Shown: positions 28,655-37,840 of the stretch, piece after piece
How positions within the stretch are numbered: position 1 is the stretch's first letter
How the letters are laid out: each line of letters begins with the position of its first letter
NCBI RefSeq assembly: GCF_002864045.1
Contig: NZ_PJPV01000017.1
Location: 41,098-105,097 of the forward strand
Length of the DNA stretch: 64,000 nucleotides
Origin: Endozoicomonas acroporae
Lineage (GTDB): Bacteria > Pseudomonadota > Gammaproteobacteria > Pseudomonadales > Endozoicomonadaceae
Direction: 5' to 3'
Program-made: the position numbers and the translations under genes
The notes under the pieces: generated by a model
Database searches by the model: none
Told to the model about the DNA's origin: nothing
Seen by the model: the letters and a program-made list of their open reading frames with translations, nothing else

Positions 28655-29239
28655 ATGCCTGCAACAAGGAAGACTGCAGCTAAAAAAAGCACTGTCAGGA
28701 AGGCTGCTGCTAAAAAAGCTCCTGCTAAAAAAGCCACTGCCAGCAAGACTGTTAAAAAGGTCGATATGGTGAAAAAGTGGGAAAAAGAAATCGACGCACT
28801 GAAGAAAAAGCTGGAAAAAGCCAAAGAAGCCCTGAAAAAGGCCAAGGCCAGTGCCAAGAAAGCTACTGCTAAAAAAAGCACTGCTAAAAAAGCCACTGCC
28901 AAGAAAAAGGTAGCGGTAAAAAAGAAAACTGCCGAGAAGAACGCCACCGTCAAAAAGGCGGCAGCCAAGAAAAAGACAGTAACCAAGAAAAAAGTGGCTG
29001 TTAAGAAGAAACCAGCGGCCAAGAAGAAAGTAGTAGCAAAAAAGAAACCTGCCACTAAAAAGAAAGTAGCTGCCAAGAAAAAGCCAGCAGCCAAAAAGGC
29101 AGTTGTGGCTAAGAAGAAGCCTGTAACTAAAAAGAAAGTGGCCGCTAAGAAAAAGCCAGCAGCCAAAAAAGTAGCTGTCAAGCAGAAGGCTCCAGCCAGA
29201 AAAGCAGCTGCAAAAAAGTCCCCTGCCAAGAAGAAGTAA
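28655..29239 (+). CDS. algP: AlgP-like histone H1-like Lys/Ala-rich protein
   Basis: 194 residues, mostly AAKK, KKKVAVKKK and KKPAAKK repeats, with one helical segment near 38-66 (MVKKWEKEIDALKKKLEKAKEAL). Such proteins bind DNA nonspecifically like the C-terminal tail of histone H1; Pseudomonas AlgP (AlgR3) is linked to alginate gene regulation. The repeat DNA is prone to length change by slippage or recombination. A 199-codon frame on the other strand is a mirror of the lysine codons. Assignment to algP rests on composition plus the rsd-FKBP neighbourhood. Confidence 0.85.
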   Translation: MPATRKTAAKKSTVRKAAAKKAPAKKATASKTVKKVDMVKKWEKEIDALKKKLEKAKEALKKAKASAKKATAKKSTAKKATAKKKVAVKKKTAEKNATVKKAAAKKKTVTKKKVAVKKKPAAKKKVVAKKKPATKKKVAAKKKPAAKKAVVAKKKPVTKKKVAAKKKPAAKKVAVKQKAPARKAAAKKSPAKKK

Positions 29240-29269
29240 TGAAGTAATATAGCTGGTAACTCGAAGCTC

Positions 29270-29303
29270 GAAAGGGGGGATTCTATTCCCCCTTATTATT
29301 TTT
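29270..29303 (+). terminator. Rho-independent terminator after algP
   Basis: aagggggga pairs with tcccccttat around an attctat-like loop and is followed by ttattttt. Confidence 0.85.
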
Positions 29304-29439
29304 GTATCTTCACTTTTTTCTCCTCTCTAGATATTCGATTCCTCAGTGAAAGCAGTTACCAGGAACCTCCTTGAAATAAGTATCGGGAACTAAAATCTGC
29401 AAATACAGTCTGAACAGAATAAAACAAAAGGGTATTAAC

Positions 29440-30351
29440 ATGATTGATGGAATCAACCCTTTCACGATCCAGACAAGCAGCTCGGAAGCAGAAAAATGCT
29501 CTGTCTGCCTGATGGCCTTCGGCAGAGATGTGGCTACTCTTATCACTAGCGTGTGTAAACACACCTTTCACACTGATTGCCTTAAAAATTCCCTCATTGC
29601 ACAAAAACAAATTGCAAATAGGACTACCTGTCCACTGTGCAGAACGGATTTATCGAGTTTGGCAAAAGCATTAGTCAATTCAGCTACCACGGGTCAAGGG
29701 GAGCATGGGCAGGGCAGGCCTGACTCAGTGCCCCAGCGGGATATCAACCAGAATGCCCTTGTATATGCAGATCGCCTAAGGGAGCACCAAAGGGAACGCA
29801 CAAGGGAGCGCTACCAAAATGACCCTGCTTATGCACAGTACCAGAGGAGGCGACAAAGTACATACCAGGCGGCGCGCAGCCAAAGTGATCCTGTTTACGC
29901 CGAGCGTGAAAGGGCACGCAAAAGGGAGCTGCAAAGGGCACGTTATCGGAATGATCCCGCTTACGCAGAGCGCGAAAGGGAACGTCAAAGGGAGTATAGG
30001 CAGCGCCAAAGGGCGCGTTACCAGAATGACCCTGCTTACGCAGAGCGCCAAAGGGAACGTGAAAGGGAGTATAGGCAGCGCCTAAGGGAGCGTCACCAGA
30101 ATGACCCTGCTTATGTCGAGCACCAAAGGCAACGCCAAAGGGAACGTGAAAGGGAGTATAGGCAGCGCCAAAGGGAGCGCCAACAGAATGACCCTGCTTA
30201 TGCCGAGCACCAAAGGCAACGCCGGAGGGAACGTAATAGGGCTCGCAGGGAGAGAAACCAGAGAGTCAATCAATTGCAATCGGTTGCAACGGTAAACCCT
30301 GTAGCAACAAGGATGCTGGGCACGAATCAAACGAACGAAAGCACTAATTAA
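29440..30351 (+). CDS. RING-H2 protein with Arg-rich tandem repeats, putative E3 ligase effector
   Basis: 303 residues. An N-terminal RING-H2 finger is complete: C20-x2-C23, C39-x-H41-x2-H44-x2-C47, C64-x2-C67, exactly the C3H2C3 ligand pattern of eukaryotic E3 ubiquitin ligases. After a linker, about 110-285 is a series of 22-28-residue repeats built on YQNDPAYAERQRERE, extremely rich in Arg, Gln and Glu and likely a charged helix; the repeat is also evident in the DNA. No signal peptide. ATG with AAGGG seven bases upstream. Bacteria have no ubiquitin, so a role inside a eukaryotic host is the simplest inference; substrate and secretion route are unknown. The gene lies between algP and yheS, which are adjacent in Pseudomonas. 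Confidence 0.75.
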   Translation: MIDGINPFTIQTSSSEAEKCSVCLMAFGRDVATLITSVCKHTFHTDCLKNSLIAQKQIANRTTCPLCRTDLSSLAKALVNSATTGQGEHGQGRPDSVPQRDINQNALVYADRLREHQRERTRERYQNDPAYAQYQRRRQSTYQAARSQSDPVYAERERARKRELQRARYRNDPAYAERERERQREYRQRQRARYQNDPAYAERQREREREYRQRLRERHQNDPAYVEHQRQRQREREREYRQRQRERQQNDPAYAEHQRQRRRERNRARRERNQRVNQLQSVATVNPVATRMLGTNQTNESTN

Positions 30352-30578
30352 TCCTTTCCTACCGGTCATCGACTCTTGGGAGTTACTATAGATACATTGA
30401 ACTGAGATTTGGCTTTTTGTTCAAAGAATTTTTTGCCTTCTCTGAGCTGGCGGTTTATACCGTCACCCAGTCTTTGCTGCTTCGATGATATCCTCTTGCA
30501 GGTAGCATTATGTTTTTTCCGGCGTCACGATAGGCCTCTCCTTTATTATTGGTCTGATCGGTCGTCCATAATTAGACC

Positions 30579-32516
30579 ATGTCAATGATCACATTGAATT
30601 CCATCAGCCTTTTAAGGTCTGGCAAGCTCCTTCTGGAGAATGCATCAACAATTATCCATTCCGGTCAGCACGTTGGCCTTGTGGGTGCTAATGGGTGTGG
30701 CAAATCAAGCCTGCTTGCGTTGCTTACGGGAGATTTGCAACCAGATAAAGGTGAACTCGCGTTTGATAAGGGCTGTGGACTGGCGCACATGGCTCAGGAA
30801 ATTGATGTCCTGGACCGAAATGCCGTGGATTATGTATTGGATGGTGATATTGAGCTGCGCCGGATAGAGCAGGCGATTGCTGAGGCAGAAGCCGCAGGAA
30901 AGCACGAAAAACTGGCCGATCTCCATGAGCAACTGCTGAGTGCCGATGGTTACACAGCCCGTTCCCGGGCAGAACAGTTGCTGCATGGATTGGGCTTTAA
31001 TCACCAGGTGCTGAACAAAAATGTCCGCGACTTTTCCGGTGGATGGCGGATGCGCCTGAATCTGGCCAAGACTTTGATGTGCCCGTCAGACATTATGTTA
31101 CTGGATGAACCCACCAACCATTTGGATCTTGATGCCATTGTCTGGCTGGAAAACTTTCTCAAGCGATACCCGGGAACGTTGCTGGTTATTTCCCATGACC
31201 GGGATTTCCTCGATGCCATTACGGATCACACACTCCATATAGAACATCAGACACTGTTCCAGTACCGTGGCAACTATTCAGCTTTTGAGCATCTGCGCGC
31301 ACAGCGACTGCAACAGCAGCAGGCTGCCTTTGAGAAGCAGCAGAAACTGCGGGCTCATATGGAAAAATTTGTTGAACGTTTCAGGGCCAAGGCGACCAAA
31401 GCCAAGCAGGCTCAAAGTCGCCTGAAAGCGCTGGCAAGGCTGGAAGATATTTCAGCGGCCCATGTGGATTCACCGTTCTCTTTTGCCTTTCCGGAAGCCG
31501 ATAAGATGTCTGCACCGTTACTGGTACTGGATACGGCTGAACTCGGTTATGGTGATAAGCCGTTATTAAAACTCAGCATCAATATTCAACCTGGCAGTCG
31601 TATCGGGCTTCTTGGTGCGAATGGCGCTGGCAAGTCCACCCTGATCAGAACACTTGCCGGGGAATTGCCACTGATTTCGGGCAAGGTCCATCTGGGAGAG
31701 CACTTAAGCATTGGCTACTTCGCACAGCACCAGCTGGAGAGTCTGGATTTCAATGCCAGCCCTCTGCTTCATCTGCAAAGGCTTTCGCCGGAGGCCAAAG
31801 AGCAGACGTTGAGAAACTTTCTTGGCGGGTTTGGTTTTCATGGGGATAAGGCCCTGGAGTCGATTCAGGGGTTTTCCGGTGGTGAGAAAGCGAGACTGGC
31901 CCTGGCGATCATTGGCTGGCAGAAGCCAAACCTGTTGCTGCTTGATGAGCCAACCAACCATCTTGATCTTGATATGCGTCTGGCCCTGACCATGGCCTTA
32001 CAGTCATTTGAGGGGGCGGTGATTCTGGTTTCCCATGACCGAAACCTGATTCGCAGCACCACCGACGAGCTTTATCTGGTTCATGATGGCCGCATGGAAG
32101 AGTATTCAGGTGATCTGGATGACTACAGCCAATGGCTGGTTCATCTTCGCTCTAAGGAACGTAATGAATCCCGAAGCGGCAGAAGCGAAGAGAATGGTGG
32201 GGAACTGGTTGGCTCTTCACAACAAAACGCACAACAGAAGAAAGACATACGACGCCAGGAAGCTGAAAGGCGTAAAGCACTAAGGCCGTTGAAGCAAAAA
32301 GCGGAGCAACTGGAAAGTCAGCTGGAAGACCTGCAATCGTCCCTTGAACAGGTTGAAGAACGGCTCTCTGACCCTTTGATATACGAAGAAACCGCCAAAG
32401 AAAAATTGAAAGAGCTGCTAAACCGGCAAACAACACTTAAACAGCAAGCCCTGGAAACAGAAGAAGCATGGATGGAAGCGCTGGAGGCCATCGAAAACGC
32501 CGAAACCAACGAATAA
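30579..32516 (+). CDS. yheS: ABC-F family ATPase YheS
   Basis: 645 residues, very close to E. coli YheS (637). Two ABC domains: Walker A GANGCGKSS (36-44) and GANGAGKST (about 346-354), signatures FSGGW (about 152) and FSGGE (about 431), and two LLLDEPTNHLDLD Walker B blocks. The interdomain linker FRAKATKAKQAQSRLK is the ABC-F P-site tRNA-interaction motif region. No membrane segments: these proteins act on ribosomes rather than in transport. The C-terminal 120 residues form a coiled coil. In Pseudomonas the orthologue follows algP directly. Confidence 0.95.
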   Translation: MSMITLNSISLLRSGKLLLENASTIIHSGQHVGLVGANGCGKSSLLALLTGDLQPDKGELAFDKGCGLAHMAQEIDVLDRNAVDYVLDGDIELRRIEQAIAEAEAAGKHEKLADLHEQLLSADGYTARSRAEQLLHGLGFNHQVLNKNVRDFSGGWRMRLNLAKTLMCPSDIMLLDEPTNHLDLDAIVWLENFLKRYPGTLLVISHDRDFLDAITDHTLHIEHQTLFQYRGNYSAFEHLRAQRLQQQQAAFEKQQKLRAHMEKFVERFRAKATKAKQAQSRLKALARLEDISAAHVDSPFSFAFPEADKMSAPLLVLDTAELGYGDKPLLKLSINIQPGSRIGLLGANGAGKSTLIRTLAGELPLISGKVHLGEHLSIGYFAQHQLESLDFNASPLLHLQRLSPEAKEQTLRNFLGGFGFHGDKALESIQGFSGGEKARLALAIIGWQKPNLLLLDEPTNHLDLDMRLALTMALQSFEGAVILVSHDRNLIRSTTDELYLVHDGRMEEYSGDLDDYSQWLVHLRSKERNESRSGRSEENGGELVGSSQQNAQQKKDIRRQEAERRKALRPLKQKAEQLESQLEDLQSSLEQVEERLSDPLIYEETAKEKLKELLNRQTTLKQQALETEEAWMEALEAIENAETNE

Positions 32517-32546
32517 AATTGTGGGGCATGAATGCCCCATAATTTT
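32515..32546. terminator. Bidirectional terminator
   Basis: tggggcat (32522-32529) pairs with atgcccca (32532-32539), flanked by aaaatt and aatttta, serving the convergent ends of yheS and the small coiled-coil gene. Confidence 0.85.
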
Positions 32547-32778
32547 ATGCGACAGCTTCCTGCTCGCTGGCTTCTTCCTCTGTTACGATATCCAGCTTAC
32601 CCAAAAGAGCACTCACACGGTCACCCCATGCGCTGAGTTCCTGCTTAAGCTGGATATTTTCTTCTTCAAGGCGGGTATTAGCAGACCTGAGGTCTTCTAC
32701 TTCCATTCTTGACAGTTCCAGTTTGTCAATCAGGTTCTGGAGTCTTGATTCAAGCTGGCCTAGGGATTCAATAGACAT
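32545..32778 (-). CDS. TIGR02449-like small coiled-coil protein
   Basis: 77 residues, almost wholly a heptad coiled coil (LESRLQNLIDKLELSRMEVEDLRSANTRLEEEN), with a conserved-looking W near position 51 and an acidic tail. It resembles the short TIGR02449 proteins that stand next to zapA and ygfB in Pseudomonas; neither of those genes is seen beside it here. A ZapB-like role at division is conceivable but not shown. Stop overlaps the shared terminator. Confidence 0.75.
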   Translation of the reverse strand: MSIESLGQLESRLQNLIDKLELSRMEVEDLRSANTRLEEENIQLKQELSAWGDRVSALLGKLDIVTEEEASEQEAVA

Positions 32779-33111
32779 AACGACATTTGCACCGAGAGGT
32801 CTGTGAAAAGTATTTAATAGTTTGCACTATTGCGGAAAGTTACGATAGCACGTTTTTATCGGTTTTGATCACGGTTTTGATCACAAGAGTTCACCGCTAT
32901 TAAGAATACTTCAGTAAAGCCTGACTATACTAGGTTTAATTCAAGATAATCGTTGAATTTATCGGTAGTTGAATTTATCGGTATCAGTACCATGCATTTT
33001 AAAGCAGAGCAATCTGTTGCCTTGTGGGCTCATTCCGAATGAAGCTTCATTGCAGGATAGTCCTTCATAGGAAGACAAGTACCCAGAAGCCTGTCGCTTC
33101 GGGAGTTCCAA
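32779..33111. other. Intergenic region with short direct repeats
   Basis: Contains cggttttgatca twice in tandem (about 32860-32885) and tgaatttatcggta twice (about 32954-32985). No gene seen. The repeats could be operator sites or slippage products; there is no supporting context. Confidence 0.45.
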
Positions 33112-33336
33112 ATGAGCAAGACTTCTCAGCCCTGTGCCAGAATTATTTCAGCCTTGAATGTTGAAGATGAGGCGATTCGGGCCTTCTATATTTCCCTGAT
33201 CAACAACCAAAGTGTTGATGAATACATTAATGAACGACACCTGCATTTTTGCTCACGACAGGTTGAAGGTTACTTTTTGAGCCATGTCCTGGCGTTGACC
33301 GAACTGGCTTTGGAGTTGCCTGTCGTCAGGACCTGA
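33112..33336 (+). CDS. Small hypothetical protein
   Basis: 74 residues with GGGAG seven bases before the ATG. A helical-looking segment (DEAIRAFYISLINN, VEGYFLSHVLALTELALEL) and two Cys; no family recognised. It may be a real small gene or the 5' remnant of a larger one; the following 200 bp to metX contain no continuation. Confidence 0.4.
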   Translation: MSKTSQPCARIISALNVEDEAIRAFYISLINNQSVDEYINERHLHFCSRQVEGYFLSHVLALTELALELPVVRT

Positions 33337-33551
33337 TGGCCACCGTTCACCAGGTAATGGTCAGACATCAATCCCGGATAAGCTGACAAAAAAAAATGAA
33401 GACGATAAACTGCCTGCAATTTCTGCTGCTCTCGTCGTGTGAGAGCGCTCTTTGAATGAATAACAAGCCTGAAGCGCCATAGTGAACCACCTTAAGTAAA
33501 GTTAAGCGGATTGGGAATTTGCTATGGCCAGGAAAGGGATACAGGAAGTTT

Positions 33552-34697
33552 ATGCCTGAATTGATTCCTGCCGATTCGGTTGGTCTCGTAGCGCCCATTG
33601 CGATACCGTTTGATCAGCCCCTGTCGTTGAACTGTGGCGAACAGCTGGACAAGTTTCAGCTGATGGTCGAAACCTATGGTGAGCTGAATCAGTCCCGCTC
33701 CAATGGGATGCTGATCTGTCATGCCCTCAGTGGTCACCATCATGCGGCAGGCTATCACAGCATGGCAGATCGCAAGCCCGGCTGGTGGGATAACTTTATT
33801 GGCCCGGGAAAACCAATCGATACCCGCCGGTTCTTTGTTGTCGCCCTCAATAACCTGGGAGGGTGCCACGGCAGTACGGGCCCAACCAGCATCAATCCCG
33901 AAACCGGCAAACCTTATGGGCCAGACTTTCCGGTGGTCACTGTCGCAGACTGGGTTAACAGCCAGGTCATGCTGGCTGACCATCTGGGTATTTCCCAATG
34001 GGCTGCGGTGATTGGTGGGAGCCTGGGTGGGATGCAGGCACTGCAATGGAGCATTGCCTATCCCGACAGACTTCGCCATGCCGTTATCATTGCTTCTGCG
34101 GCCAGGCTGTCGGCCCAGAATATTGCCTTTAATGAAGTGGCCCGGCAGGCCATCATGTCCGATGATCAGTTTGCCGGTGGTCGTTACCTGGAAGCGAACA
34201 ACATTCCCCGCAAGGGATTGGGGCTTGCCCGCATGGTGGGGCATATCACTTATCTGTCTGATGATGCCATGGGGGCCAGGTTTGGTCGTGAGCTGAAAAA
34301 TGACGGCTTCAGTTACGATTACAATGTTGAGTTCCAGATAGAAAGTTATCTTCGTTATCAGGGCGAAAGTTTTTCCGGCAGCTTTGATGCCAACACCTAT
34401 CTGTTAATGACCCGGGCACTGGATTACTTTGATCCGGCCAGTGACTATGACAACAGCCTGCCAGATGCGCTCAGCAGGGCGACCGCCAGATTTTTTCTTG
34501 CTTCATTCTCAACCGACTGGCGTTTCTCCCCCGAGCGTTCAAGAGAGATGGTCGATGCACTGATGAAAGTGGATAAGGATGTGACGTATCTTGAAGTGGA
34601 TGCTCCCCAGGGGCACGATGCATTTCTGATGGATATTCCCCGCTACGTGCGAGGTTTGTCGGCCTATTTGCATCGGGTAGCGGAGGAGTGCTTATGA
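33552..34697 (+). CDS. metX: Homoserine O-acyltransferase MetX
   Basis: 381 residues from the ATG at 33552, which has AGGAAG five bases upstream and aligns with other MetX N-termini ([10 protein letters not shown]); a TTG at 33519 is in frame but weaker. Alpha/beta-hydrolase fold: nucleophile S157 in [37 protein letters not shown], and the Asp/His of the triad in [11 protein letters not shown]. It acylates homoserine in methionine synthesis; enzymes of this gammaproteobacterial type, paired with MetW, often use succinyl-CoA. Overlaps metW by ATGA. Confidence 0.95.
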   Translation: MPELIPADSVGLVAPIAIPFDQPLSLNCGEQLDKFQLMVETYGELNQSRSNGMLICHALSGHHHAAGYHSMADRKPGWWDNFIGPGKPIDTRRFFVVALNNLGGCHGSTGPTSINPETGKPYGPDFPVVTVADWVNSQVMLADHLGISQWAAVIGGSLGGMQALQWSIAYPDRLRHAVIIASAARLSAQNIAFNEVARQAIMSDDQFAGGRYLEANNIPRKGLGLARMVGHITYLSDDAMGARFGRELKNDGFSYDYNVEFQIESYLRYQGESFSGSFDANTYLLMTRALDYFDPASDYDNSLPDALSRATARFFLASFSTDWRFSPERSREMVDALMKVDKDVTYLEVDAPQGHDAFLMDIPRYVRGLSAYLHRVAEECL

Positions 34698-35296
34698 GCC
34701 GGGGGGATTTTGAGATTATCAGGAACTGGGTTGCCCCGGGCACCCGGATTCTCGACCTGGCCTGTGGTGATGGACAGCTGTTGCACGAGCTTCAACGAGA
34801 GAAGCAGGTCAGTGGCTATGGTCTGGAAATTAATGCCCAGGATATTGAAGCCTGCATTGAGCGGGGGGTAAACGTTATTGAACAGAACCTGGATCGCGGG
34901 CTGGGCAACTTCAGGGATGATAGCTTCGATACCGTGATTATGACCCAGGCACTTCAGGTGATGCACTTCCCGCACCTGGTGCTGGAGGAGATGCTCAGGG
35001 TTGGACGGGAATGCATTGTTACTTTTCCTAACTTCGGCCACTGGCGCTGCCGCCTCTATCTTGCCGCCTATGGTCGCATGCCGGTCTCGAAGTTTATGCC
35101 TTATACCTGGTATGACACCCCCAATATTCACTTTTGTACCTTCAGGGACTTTGAAGCGCTGTGCCGGGAGAAAAATTACCGGGTGTTGAACCGAATGGTG
35201 GTGGATCAATCGTATAAAAGCGGCCTGGCGGGGCGTGTCTGGCCAAACCTGATGGGCGAAGTGGCCATTTATCACTTGGGAACGATCCTGAAATAG
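34694..35296 (+). CDS. metW: MetW, methyltransferase-fold partner of MetX
   Basis: 200 residues from the ATG at 34694, which overlaps the metX stop (ATGA) and is preceded by GGAGGA. SAM-binding motif ILDLACGDG (19-27); [25 protein letters not shown] and [13 protein letters not shown] are MetW hallmarks. MetW is needed with MetX for methionine synthesis in several proteobacteria; its exact reaction is not settled. Translational coupling with metX is likely. Confidence 0.94.
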   Translation: MSRGDFEIIRNWVAPGTRILDLACGDGQLLHELQREKQVSGYGLEINAQDIEACIERGVNVIEQNLDRGLGNFRDDSFDTVIMTQALQVMHFPHLVLEEMLRVGRECIVTFPNFGHWRCRLYLAAYGRMPVSKFMPYTWYDTPNIHFCTFRDFEALCREKNYRVLNRMVVDQSYKSGLAGRVWPNLMGEVAIYHLGTILK

Positions 35297-35313
35297 CTTC
35301 ACATTTCTTCAGA

Positions 35314-35358
35314 CGCTGCCCGCTACCCGAAAAGCCGAAATTGCTTTTGCGGGCAGCG
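35314..35358. repeat. GC-rich hairpin after metW
   Basis: cgctgcccgc (35314-35323) pairs with gcgggcagcg (35349-35358). No T-run follows; probably a terminator-like or REP-like stem. Confidence 0.6.
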
Positions 35359-35441
35359 GGAAGCGGGCGGCGACCTTTTCCAGGACTGTGTAAAATGATG
35401 AAGTTATTCTGGAACAAATCAAAAAACCGGAGAATTGCATA

Positions 35442-35951
35442 ATGGCGATGCTGCGCAGTATTACGTCAATGACTCAGCGTTGGATGGCATGTCTGGCCCT
35501 GCTGGTGTTGGGCGTTGTCGGGATGGTTAATCCGGTGACGGCTGACAGCCAGATTCCAGAAGCTCGGGTGATGAATCAGGAACCCATTGAAATGGGCAAC
35601 TACCGGATCTATTTCAGTGCCTTTAACAGTACATTTGTGCCGCCTGGTATTGCAGAGCAATATAGTCTCCGTCGAGGTAGCCGGTACGGTATTGTCAACA
35701 TTGCCATTCGTGATGTTTCATCCGATGAACTGGGTACCGCAGTCACCGGCAGGGTCAGTGGCCACACCATGAACCTGCTGACTCAGAAAAGCAGCCTGAA
35801 GTTTTCTGAGGTCAAAGAAGGCAGTGCGATTTACTATCTGGCCGATTTTAAGTTTTCAGATGAAGAGCTGCTAAAATTTGCCATAGATGTTAAGCCTCAG
35901 GGCAGCTCGCGAAGCGAGACACTCCGCTTTGAGCAGATTTTTTACCATTAA
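35442..35951 (+). CDS. DUF4426 domain protein, exported
   Basis: 169 residues. A hydrophobic signal sequence (MACLALLVLGVVGMV, cleavage near VTA-DS) precedes a domain recognised from the metX-metW-rdgB neighbourhood in Pseudomonas (DUF4426): NYRIYFSAFNSTFVPPGIAEQY and the closing FEQIFYH. It is periplasmic or membrane-attached; function unknown. Its constant company with metW and rdgB suggests co-transcription rather than shared function. Confidence 0.85.
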   Translation: MAMLRSITSMTQRWMACLALLVLGVVGMVNPVTADSQIPEARVMNQEPIEMGNYRIYFSAFNSTFVPPGIAEQYSLRRGSRYGIVNIAIRDVSSDELGTAVTGRVSGHTMNLLTQKSSLKFSEVKEGSAIYYLADFKFSDEELLKFAIDVKPQGSSRSETLRFEQIFYH

Positions 35952-36030
35952 AATGTCGCCTGTTAGCTCTGTTTATGTTGCAGGTCAAACATTTTAATCA
36001 GAGGTCATGTGTTGAATTGTGAGAAACAGT

Positions 36031-36654
36031 ATGAATGAGGGGATTCGCAAGGTGGTGCTTGCCAGTGGTAATCAGGGCAAGCTGGCGGAGTTTCAAAAGA
36101 TGTTCGAGCCCCTGGGGATTCTGATGCATCCCCAGAGTGAGTTTGGTATCGGTTCAACCTGGCCGGAAGCAGAAGAGACGGGCCTGACCTTTATTGAAAA
36201 TGCCATTATCAAGGCCCGCTATGCTGCCGGAATATCGGGCCTTCCGGTTATTGCCGATGATTCGGGCCTTGAGGTTGATTGCCTCAATGGCGAGCCGGGC
36301 ATCTACTCTGCCCGTTACGCAGGACCCGATGCTTCCGCTGCTGATAATAACCAGAAGCTGTTGCATCGATTACAGGGGCTTAAGTCGGCCGAGCGAACCG
36401 CACGATTTCACTGTGTGCTGGTTTACCTGCGTCACGAACATGACCCTACCCCGATCATTGCCCATGGCCAGTGGGAAGGGTATATCATTGAAGAAGCCCT
36501 GGGAGAACATGGGTTTGGCTATGACCCCCTGTTTCTGGTGCCCGCAGAGCACTGTACGGCGGCGGAACTGCCTTCAGAGTTAAAGAATCAACTGAGTCAC
36601 CGAGCCCGGGCATTGCAGCAGTTGGTTGCCCGCCTCAAGGAGAGAAAACACTGA
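36031..36654 (+). CDS. rdgB: RdgB/HAM1 dITP/XTP pyrophosphatase
   Basis: 207 residues from the ATG at 36031 (a GTG at 36019 is also in frame). SGNQGKLAEF substrate loop, ETGLTFIENAIIKARYAA, IADDSGLEVDCLNGEPGIYSARYAG, and GFGYDPLF are diagnostic. It hydrolyses non-canonical purine nucleoside triphosphates (dITP, XTP) to monophosphates, keeping them out of DNA. Followed after 22 bp by hemW, the usual order. Confidence 0.96.
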   Translation: MNEGIRKVVLASGNQGKLAEFQKMFEPLGILMHPQSEFGIGSTWPEAEETGLTFIENAIIKARYAAGISGLPVIADDSGLEVDCLNGEPGIYSARYAGPDASAADNNQKLLHRLQGLKSAERTARFHCVLVYLRHEHDPTPIIAHGQWEGYIIEEALGEHGFGYDPLFLVPAEHCTAAELPSELKNQLSHRARALQQLVARLKERKH

Positions 36655-36676
36655 AGCCTGCTTCAGTGCTGTTAAC

Positions 36677-37828
36677 ATGCTTAAGCTTCCTCCCCTTAGT
36701 CTTTATATTCATGTGCCATGGTGCGTGAAAAAATGTCCTTATTGTGATTTCAACTCGCACAGGATCACCGGCGATATTCCTGAAGATGCCTACATCAAAG
36801 CGTTGCTGCATGATATCGACAACGAATTGGACAGCGTCCAGGGGCGCCCGATCCATTCCATTTTTATTGGCGGTGGCACTCCCAGCCTGCTGACGGCAAA
36901 CGCTTATCAGCAGCTGTTCAACGGCCTTCAGGCGCGGGTAAGGTTCTCGGATGATATTGAGATCACCATGGAAGCCAACCCCGGTACCTATGAGCACGAT
37001 CGCTTTCAGGCTTATCTGGAGGCGGGTGTGAACCGGCTCTCATTAGGTGTGCAAAGCTTTCAGGATGAGAAGCTGGCCGCCCTCGGGCGTATTCATTGTG
37101 CCGATGAAGCGCGACAGGCCATTGCCGTAATCACCAGCCATGGCTTCAGCAATATCAATATCGATCTGATGCATGGTTTACCGGGGCAATCTGCGGAGGA
37201 TGCGCTTTACGATCTGAAGCAGGCCATTGACCTTAAGCCAGCGCATATCTCCTGGTATCAGCTGACCATTGAGCCCAATACGGTTTTCTATTCTAAAACA
37301 CCGGTATTGCCGCCGGATGATACGCTCTGGGATATTCAGGAAGCCGGGCAGGCCCTGTTGGCATCAGCTGGGTTTCAACAGTATGAGATTTCTGCCTACA
37401 GTCAGCCCGGGCGTCGCTCAAAACATAACCTGAACTACTGGCAGTTTGGTGACTATATCGGTATCGGCGCTGGTGCCCATGGAAAGTTAACCCATGCATC
37501 TATCGGGCTGATTTATCGTAACTGGAAAACCCGCATGCCGGCAGATTACCTGGCAGCCGACAGCTATATTTCCCATGCCTTTGAGGCTGGGCGACGGGAG
37601 CTGGAAGCCGATGAGCTGCCCATCGAATTTATGATGAATGTACTGCGACTGCATGAAGGCGTTGATGCGCAGCTTTATGGTGAGCGAACGGGACAGGCAT
37701 TAAGCGGTATCCACCAGCAACTGAAACTTGCCCGGCAAAAAGCGTTGCTGGAACCTTCAGAGTCGAGGCTCAAGCCTACTCCTACCGGTCGGCTTTTTCT
37801 GAATGATTTGCTGGAATTGTTTGCGTGA
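36677..37828 (+). CDS. hemW: HemW, radical SAM haem chaperone
   Basis: 383 residues from the ATG at 36677; upstream in-frame codons belong to the end of rdgB. The radical SAM cysteines are C16-x3-C20-x2-C23 in HVPWCVKKCPYCDF; the extra HemN-only cysteine arrangement is absent, so it is the haem-insertion factor HemW rather than coproporphyrinogen oxidase. IGGGTPSLL, EANPGTYE, RLSLGVQSFQDEKLAALGRIH and YQLTIEPNT are family blocks. Downstream of rdgB. Confidence 0.94.
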   Translation: MLKLPPLSLYIHVPWCVKKCPYCDFNSHRITGDIPEDAYIKALLHDIDNELDSVQGRPIHSIFIGGGTPSLLTANAYQQLFNGLQARVRFSDDIEITMEANPGTYEHDRFQAYLEAGVNRLSLGVQSFQDEKLAALGRIHCADEARQAIAVITSHGFSNINIDLMHGLPGQSAEDALYDLKQAIDLKPAHISWYQLTIEPNTVFYSKTPVLPPDDTLWDIQEAGQALLASAGFQQYEISAYSQPGRRSKHNLNYWQFGDYIGIGAGAHGKLTHASIGLIYRNWKTRMPADYLAADSYISHAFEAGRRELEADELPIEFMMNVLRLHEGVDAQLYGERTGQALSGIHQQLKLARQKALLEPSESRLKPTPTGRLFLNDLLELFA

Positions 37829-37840
37829 GTGATTCGCTGG

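Noticed and set aside
28630..29229. 199-codon hydrophobic frame opposite algP
   Set aside because: It is the mirror of AAG/AAA lysine and GCN alanine codons, which read as Phe/Leu/Ala on the other strand.
30372..30515. Minus-strand stretch reading RLGDGINRQLREGKKFFEQKAK
   Set aside because: Might be a remnant of a coding gene, but it has no start and no family could be assigned.
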